Assembly: GCF_003597395.2 (NCBI RefSeq)
Contig: NC_133770.1
Span: 290,692,125-290,756,124, forward strand
Origin: Chelonoidis abingdonii
Taxonomy: Eukaryota; Chordata; Testudines; Testudinidae
Length of the DNA stretch: 64,000 bases
Direction of reading: 5' to 3'
Part shown: positions 57,998-64,000 of the stretch, piece by piece
How positions within the stretch are numbered: position 1 is the stretch's first letter
Layout: each line of letters begins with the position of its first letter
Translations under genes and position numbers: made by a program
The notes under the pieces: model-generated
What the model saw: only the letters and a program-made list of their open reading frames with translations
Told to the model about the DNA's origin: nothing
Database searches by the model: none

Positions 57998-58972
57998 TCT
58001 TGATCTTTTTGGTACTAAGGAAATATCCTGCTTGTAGAAGACTCAGAAGAGTAAGTGTGGATACTCTTGCTCTTCTCTTTAAGAAATAGCTCTTAGAAAG
58101 GACTGTACTTGGATTTCTGTATCCTTCACATATTGCAAATACAAATTGACAACTGTACCTGCCAACAACTCATGGACATGGACTCAGTATTTTTTGGCTG
58201 ATGCATCGCACCTGATAAATATGCAGCTCCGCTGGGGCAGTAGACAGACTGAGACCTGCTCCTTGGCTTAAACATAACATTCCAAACATGCTTCTCTGTG
58301 GTAGATACTGATGCATTTAAAATGAAATATCCAACAGAAACTAGCCCTCTTCCAAGTAGAATGTGCAGTCAGTAGAAATATCACGTAGGTGCTTTGGCTC
58401 AGGTACACGTTTTCCAAACAAGTGGAATAAAGAAAGATACAGCCTGATCCTAGGAGATGTTGAGTGAATATAGGCAACACTTAGCACCTCAGCACCAGGT
58501 CACGATGTAACAAACAGCAGCTACCTAGGAACTTCACCTTGTGTGCAACAACATGGCCAAGGACTCCTTAAAAACTTCCTGGTCACAGTGGGGTTAGAGT
58601 TCAGTTCTGCATGCAACAAAAGCACAGGGTCCTAGCACTTAACCTAAAGGAGAATCTCTGCTATGTGTTGGCGGTCTATGACATATAGACAAGCATTTTT
58701 GATTCATGCATTCCTGAGCAGTGGTATATATACATACACACGTGCTAGCCGGTTCGTTACAATGTCATTAATAAAAAACTAATAACATTTAGTCATGCAT
58801 TTACAACATGCATATCAAAAGTGTTTGTGAATACAAAAAAGAGAACAGTTACAAAAATGGACAGTCAGTATTCGCCAAACACCAAACAGCTGCTCGCCTG
58901 ACCCTAATCTCATTCCTCTAACCTTCTGCAGGGGCGATTAAACAACTGTTGTGTCACAACTAGAAAACTATA
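57998..58972. other. No gene seen
   Basis: Unique DNA. Confidence 0.4.
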
Positions 58973-59407
58973 TTAAAAAAAAATGAGGATATTGTATATA
59001 TATATAGTGCCCTTCATCTCTAAGGAGTCCTGAGTGATATTGGGTTCTTTGCACTTCCATTTCAAGGGAATGAGGGTTTGGCTGTAGTACTCATTGGAAG
59101 AAGGATCCTGCTTTTCTGGGGGCAGAAAGGCAGCAGCCAGGTTAAAACACACACACACACACTTTTGCAGCCTCCATGAATTTGGGGGGGAAGGGGGAGA
59201 AATCACAAAAGAGAACCGTTTTACAGGTAGTTTAGTGGTAGATCCTTGTGGCAAAACCCCCCCGAAGAAAGTGCAATCAGACACTAGAGAAGTAAAACTC
59301 CAGAACAATAGAGTCACTAGCAGTGCAAGCATTAATGCTAGGATCAGAAAGGGAATAAAATTATATCCCTTGGATCTAGGTTTGGAAGACATCAACCTGT
59401 GTCTCAT
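58973..59407 (-). CDS. Hypothetical ORF with one possible membrane segment (doubtful)
   Basis: 144 codons from ATG at 59405-59407. The N-terminus is basic (MRHRLMSSKPRSKGYN) and is followed by a strongly hydrophobic stretch of about 20 residues (FIPFLILALMLALLVTLLFW, residues 17-36), which looks like a type II membrane anchor. No known domain follows. The frame then runs through a (CA)n repeat, read as CVCVC, and a G/C-run, which argues against coding. I cannot see a convincing splice donor. Most likely a chance ORF, but if any host exon exists in the window this is the one to test first. Confidence 0.12.
   Translation of the reverse strand: MRHRLMSSKPRSKGYNFIPFLILALMLALLVTLLFWSFTSLVSDCTFFGGVLPQGSTTKLPVKRFSFVISPPSPPNSWRLQKCVCVCFNLAAAFLPPEKQDPSSNEYYSQTLIPLKWKCKEPNITQDSLEMKGTIYIYNILIFF
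59149..59162. repeat. Short (CA)n run
   Basis: Seven CA units. Confidence 0.9.
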
Positions 59408-59729
59408 TCCCTAGGCGGGCTGAGATCAGGCGTGTCACCAAGTTGATTAAACTGACCTTTTGAAACAGGGCTCAGAGCAACATAGCAACCAGAGCCAATG
59501 CCTTACCTCCTGGAACAGTGTTAGCAAAGATCTTGCTGGAGACCAGGCACAGCTTCCTCCAGAGAGTATGTAGAGCACTGTCAGTGTGCAAGGGAGGGTG
59601 TTGGATCCAGGGTAGAATACAGGAAATAAGCATGAAACTTCAACCATAACAGCAGGCTAGTCACGGGCTTGGATATAAGCAGCCTGTACACATACAGGGA
59701 AATACAACTTCACACATTGCATAGAACTA

Positions 59730-59847
59730 GGGTGACCAGATAGCAAATGTGAAAAATCAGGACCAGGGAAAGGGGGAGATAATAGGAGCTTATATAAGAA
59801 AAAGACCCAAAAATAGGGACTATCCCTATTGGGACATCTGGTCACCC
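59730..59847. mobile_element. 118-bp TA-flanked MITE, copy 2
   Basis: Ends GGGTGACCAGA and (inverse) GGGTGACCAGA are identical. TA lies on both sides (59728-59729, 59848-59849). Same family as 33374-33493, with tighter ends. Confidence 0.85.
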
Positions 59848-59929
59848 TACATAGACCAAGGAGGGGCTCCAACTGTGAAGTGTGGATCCAGAGCAAAGCA
59901 CACCTAGACTCTGGAAAAGAGGGCTTTTT

Positions 59930-61250
59930 TTCATTAACCCCACTTAGGTTAACATACTGGGGGTGAACCTGGGACCTGCACAGTTAAAGTTGTGCACACT
60001 GACAGACCCTCAAACTCTCCAGTGAGATGGCCACTAGAGGGGACGGTGATAGGAGACACCTCTCTCTCATAAGCACCTCCTGCACAGTCTCTCTTTCTCT
60101 GCCTCGGGTGCCCCCTGTCAGCTGTTAAGCTCCTCAGGTGAATCTTCAGTGGCCCAGCCCTCCAGCCAAGTCACACACCACCAACATGTACAAACAAAAC
60201 CAGAGTAAAAGGTCCAACAGGGCCTGTCTCTGTGCCCTTGTTACCATCTACAACCCTGTCTCTGGGCTCCATCCTCAGCCCCCTCTGGGCTAGCTCTAAG
60301 TCTGTGCCTGCCCTGGTATAGAGAAGTGCCCCCAGGGCTTTCTCTCTGGAGATTCCTAGCCTTTATCAGTACTTATTACCCTAGCTCTCCAGCCAGGTCA
60401 CTCCTTCAAATTCAGCCTACTTCAGAAAATGGGTGGCCCTCTGCAGGTTCTTCAGGCCCATTCTTGAGCCCTGTAAATTCCAGCCCTGTGCTTGGGCTTC
60501 TAAACAGAACTTGTCCCCTTCTGGGGTCTTTGGCCATTTTGCCAGTGGAGGGACCCAGGCCAACTCACCACTCCAGATCACAACCCAGGAATCCTACAAG
60601 TAGCAGCCCCAGGTTGCTCCCTTTAATGCCATTGCTGCTGCTATTCCCTGGGCCTCTTCCCATGTAGCCCCTTCCTCTTCACCTGTACCAGGGCACTCTG
60701 TTCCCTTCTCCCACAACTCTTTACCGGTAGAGAGTCATATACTTTCTCCTTCTCCCCACTTCTGGCTCCAGACAGTGACTGACCTGCTTAGCCCTGTAGC
60801 TCCTTTTATCTCAGCCCACTGTGCTCTGATTGCCTTTCTAGACAGGCATAGAGGACCCACTTTCACTGCTCTTTCATGGGGGCAGGGTTTGATAGGATCA
60901 CAAGGCCTCCAACAGGGGTCCTCAAAGGGCCTGGTACACCCAGTCATAGGGGAAAAGATCGACATTGTGTTTAGGATGTGTGGGTCTTTTTCATATCTAG
61001 CAAGGAACAAACTTGCCCTGACAGGGAGATGGATTAGAGGGGTTGATCCCTTGAGTTGTTGAGGCCCCATATCTCCCTTTAATTCCAAAGGGACCACATT
61101 AAACGGCTGCTTAGCATCTCTGACAATATTATCCTGGATCACCTTGCAATCCTTTGCCCTAACTAATTTATCTGTTTTATTAAAAACCTAGTTTTACCCA
61201 GTTAAAAGGACATACAACTTAAAACACTGAGACAAGTGAGACAAGAAAAA
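59930..61250 (-). mobile_element. CT-rich LTR-like repeat (tentative)
   Basis: 'tctttctctgcctcgggtgc', 'gaatcttcagtggcccagcc', 'ctctggagattcctagcc' and 'gtagctccttttatctcagc' resemble a long repeat family frequent in turtles (LTR-like as I recall). No TG...CA limits or duplication found. The ORFs at 60326-60667 and 60735-61142 lie within it and have no domain. Confidence 0.4.
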
Positions 61251-61810
61251 ATAAATTTTCTCTAAAGCCTCCAAAGAAAATGAAGATGAATTTTAAGACA
61301 TATCAGATACATTGTTCACCAGCAATGAAGAATCACTTGCCAAATAGTACCACACAGCGGTATGTGGAACATGGCAGTTTCCCCTACACTTATAAGAGGA
61401 AACTGGCTGCTGTGTCTCAGAAATGACTGTTGCAACTTGTTGACAAAAGCTGACTTTAATGGCAGCTACCATACAAGCCTGATTGTGTTCTAAGCTCCAC
61501 TGAGACAAAATAGAGGACTAATGAAAAAAGGAACTGGATTTTTAAAAGATAGTTAATATCTTTAGGTACCAAAAATAACATTTCCACTCCCCCCGCCCCC
61601 CAGAACAGTGCCAGATACCAATGCTAGATGGTCATCAAGAGTCCAATGTAAGAGAGACTGCGTCCTTCCACATTAGCACGAAATGTTAATATAAGACAAT
61701 AAGCCATTTGATACAAGGAAAATCCTCTCCTAAGATTTTAATTTGAGTAAGTGGGGGGTGTCAGCTGGAAGTGTTGGCTGGCCCTGAATATTAAAAATCA
61801 GTTATTCTAG
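61251..61810. other. No gene seen
   Basis: Unique DNA with a C-run (61589-61602). Confidence 0.4.
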
Positions 61811-61944
61811 GGGTACATCTACACAGTGATAAACCCCCCAAAACGTCTACACAGCAATTTTACAGTTCAAAGCCCAAGCCCTGCACGTCTGAGTCATCTG
61901 AGCCGGACAAGCCGCAGGTTTTTTATCACTGTGTAGATATGTCC
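61811..61944. mobile_element. Palindromic MITE, 134 bp
   Basis: gggtacatctacacagtgat on the left is mirrored by atcactgtgtagatatgtcc on the right (about 18 of 20), with 'aacgtctacacagcaatttt' inside. It belongs to the 'tctacacagc' family of turtle MITEs. Confidence 0.7.
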
Positions 61945-63260
61945 TGAGTGCCTAGCACCCTGACTGTTTACACTTACACAGATACAAACACTAAACACTG
62001 GATTGACTCTCCATAAACTGAGCATTTTCCATCTCTCAACACACTGTGATTCTATATGAGCATTGCTTTACTATAAACATACTGATTTCCTGCCTTTCCT
62101 AGAGCTGTTTTTTAAGAGAAGTTTTGCAGCCACATAGTAATTAGGAGTCAGCGTATATATAGCACTGGCTTCTATGTAATCATACGCCTCCAGCGAGCAG
62201 CAAAGTAATAATTCAGAATAATATTTTGGGGACATTACGTGTAATTTCAAAGCCCCTTGACCTTTAATCACTTGTTTGCACTGATGAAATATTCACTCTG
62301 CTTCATTCTTTATGATGTTCCCTCTTGATTAGGTGCTTCATATCCCTGCAACATGTATAAAACTGATTAAAATGCTGCAATTGATTTATCATCATTATAA
62401 GCACGATCAGGTTCAGGTTCCTATTACTGCGGTTTTTTTCCCTGACCCATCTTCTCCAAGACACATCATTGTAAACGAGGGTTCCCAAAATTATAGTATT
62501 CTCGAGCCTTAAAACAGGAAATCAAACCCAGCCAAAGATATATCATAGATATGGCCAGGATATCCTAGTGGACGTCATCCAGGGACCTATGGTTTCACAG
62601 TAGATAGATTTAATTAGAACAAGGACCAAAAATCAGCCCTTCTAATTATACTTGGCTATTCTAAAATACTTGCATTAATAAGGCCAAACATCATCTTATG
62701 GAGAAGTCCCATAGATTTTAGTAACGATGATACCAAGAGGGTTCTAAGGAAATTACTCTGCGAGTCTACAGAATTGGATTCTGAATGTTAATCTCCGTAC
62801 AGGTTTTTTAAGCCATCCTATAGAATTCCACAGCAGGGATGTAGTCTCTGTCAATTTCTACAGTACTTTCTCTATCAGAGTGAGCTGTGTCTATTCTGTG
62901 CTTCACAACAGCTTGTGTAAGTAGTGTGTATTACATATGAGAGAGAAATAAGGGGCATGATTCTGTGACACGTTCGGTGCCTCTTGCAGGGTGCAAAAGC
63001 ACCCGCAGTTTCTGTTGATTTCAATGGGCTTTGCAGGATTGGAACCCATATGCTCATTCTTTATCATTGCTCAACATGAAGACATGAAGACAGGTGCAGT
63101 TTAGCCATGGCTACCTTACATCCAGACCACCCTCCGAGCATAATTATGAAGCAGAAGCAGGGTTATAATTCTGGCATTTCATGGGTACGACTTTGCTAAT
63201 GTCTGGCTCCCTTTTATTGAAATGCTGATTGTCATTTCAGTGAAGTACATTTCCAACCAC
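61945..63260. other. AT-rich unique DNA; possible conserved non-coding sequence at 62.03-62.50 kb
   Basis: No gene. 62030-62500 has TAAT/ATTA-rich text ('gtaattaggagtcagcg', 'gtaataattcagaataat', 'gacctttaatcacttg'), balanced composition and no repeat hallmarks, the texture often seen in vertebrate conserved non-coding elements. Confidence 0.35.
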
Positions 63261-64000
63261 GCAGGCAGTGATAACGAGGGGGGGGGGGGGGCGGGGGAGG
63301 AAGATAGCTGCTGACGTCTCTACCTCTCCTTACTGCTGCAAAAAATATTAGTTACGTGTAAGTGGAAAGAGCTCTCTGCAGTCATTACATAGCAAACAGT
63401 TACCACTTGGCTTCAACTTACTTTTACCCTCTCCACAAACACAAACGCACTCACTCTTTCAGCACAATACAAGTTTGCATATGGGCATTGCATGGTATTT
63501 TTATTTATTTGTGTGTTAAATGAGGATTCATTTCCACACCTGTCTTTGCATTATTGCTGATCTTTACCCTTTTTAAATGCACCCAATGTATGTTTTTCTA
63601 TATATGGATCCAGTCAGTTTCCCTTATTTCTTACTCATAACATTTTTTTAAGATAGGAAGGGCTGAGCATTTTGGTAAGTATTTTTAAAAATGATTGTTA
63701 ATAGCTATGACAACCTTAGTGTTATTGCAACTCTTTACTTTTATTTTAAAGCACATAACATAACCCTTTCAGTTACAGATCACAGTGAAGTTTCCTCTCT
63801 AGCCTATACACACACCTCTATATTTTACAGATGTCTCCTAAATATAACCCGAGAAATTTATTCTGTGCAGTGAGAAGAGGGAAAAGCATTGTTGCCTGGA
63901 TTATTTTTTTCAGAGGGTTATTTATTGCTATGTCGACCTTTGCTTCATTGCAACCCTTCACTTTTATTCTAAAGCACAGAGCTTGAGTCGTTCATACTCG
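63261..64000. other. No gene seen; direct duplication at the end of the window
   Basis: 63693-63755 and 63917-63978 are a diverged direct repeat (shared blocks gctatg, attgcaac, cttttattytaaagcaca), period about 224 bp. The second copy runs close to the window edge. Confidence 0.55.
63278..63299. repeat. G-run
   Basis: g-tract interrupted once by c (g13 c g5 a gg); likely slippage-prone and G-quadruplex-forming. Confidence 0.9.

Noticed and set aside
57641..58003. Overlapping GC-rich ORFs on both strands
   Set aside because: Fall inside a hAT MITE with a perfect target duplication; no protein motif.
60735..61142. 135-codon minus ORF
   Set aside because: Lies inside an LTR-like CT-rich repeat and shows no capsid, protease or polymerase motif.

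Overview
This window is nuclear DNA from a vertebrate, most likely a cryptodiran (hidden-neck) turtle. The evidence is the repeat content: several subfamilies of CR1 LINE with typical sauropsid 3' ends, two copies of a tRNA-derived SINE with a CR1-like tail (box-A-like and box-B-like sequence visible at 28.8 kb) of the kind known from cryptodires, many small palindromic DNA transposons, LTR-type retroelements, a Penelope-like fragment and MIR-like SINEs. No database search was possible, so family names rest on target-site duplications, terminal repeats, coding motifs and recollection of these families.

I find no credible host protein-coding exon, tRNA, rRNA or CRISPR array. Open reading frames are short, run through repeats or microsatellites, or belong to dead transposons. 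The only recognisable coding matter is a broken hAT transposase (about 0.78-3.23 kb, minus strand) and decayed CR1 reverse-transcriptase ORFs (4.9-5.2, 9.3-10.2, 10.7-12.2 and 51.4-51.8 kb, plus strand). The window therefore reads as intergenic DNA or a large intron.

Layout. 0.3-5.7 kb: a CR1 split by an LTR element, which is itself split by a 3.4-kb hAT element, with a SINE in the downstream CR1 arm. 5.7-9.3 kb: mostly unique AT-rich DNA and small palindromic elements. 9.3-12.3 kb: an older CR1 interrupted by a palindromic element and by a second, younger CR1. 12.3-29.5 kb: unique DNA with MIR-like SINEs, CR1 pieces, two related 0.4-kb blocks (16.0 and 18.7 kb) and a remarkable hairpin element (20.7 kb). 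29.6-30.5 kb: a TA-flanked Tigger-like element. 32.5-33.35 kb: a solo LTR with a perfect 5-bp duplication. 34.3-34.7 kb: a Penelope-like fragment with a hammerhead-like core. 36-50 kb: mostly unique DNA, a pair of inverted TAATCCC sites at 40.0 kb, two palindromic DNA elements, an assembly gap in poly-A, and a G-rich minisatellite. 51.4-53.2 kb: CR1. 53.2-55.5 kb: a 2.28-kb Harbinger-like element with TTA duplications. 56.4-59.9 kb: three more short DNA transposons, one with a perfect 8-bp duplication. 60-61.2 kb: an LTR-like repeat. 61.9-64 kb: AT-rich unique DNA that may hold conserved non-coding sequence.

Nothing here forms a functional pathway. The interest lies in the order of nested insertions, the hairpin and ribozyme-like structures, and signs that parts of the assembly are noisy.
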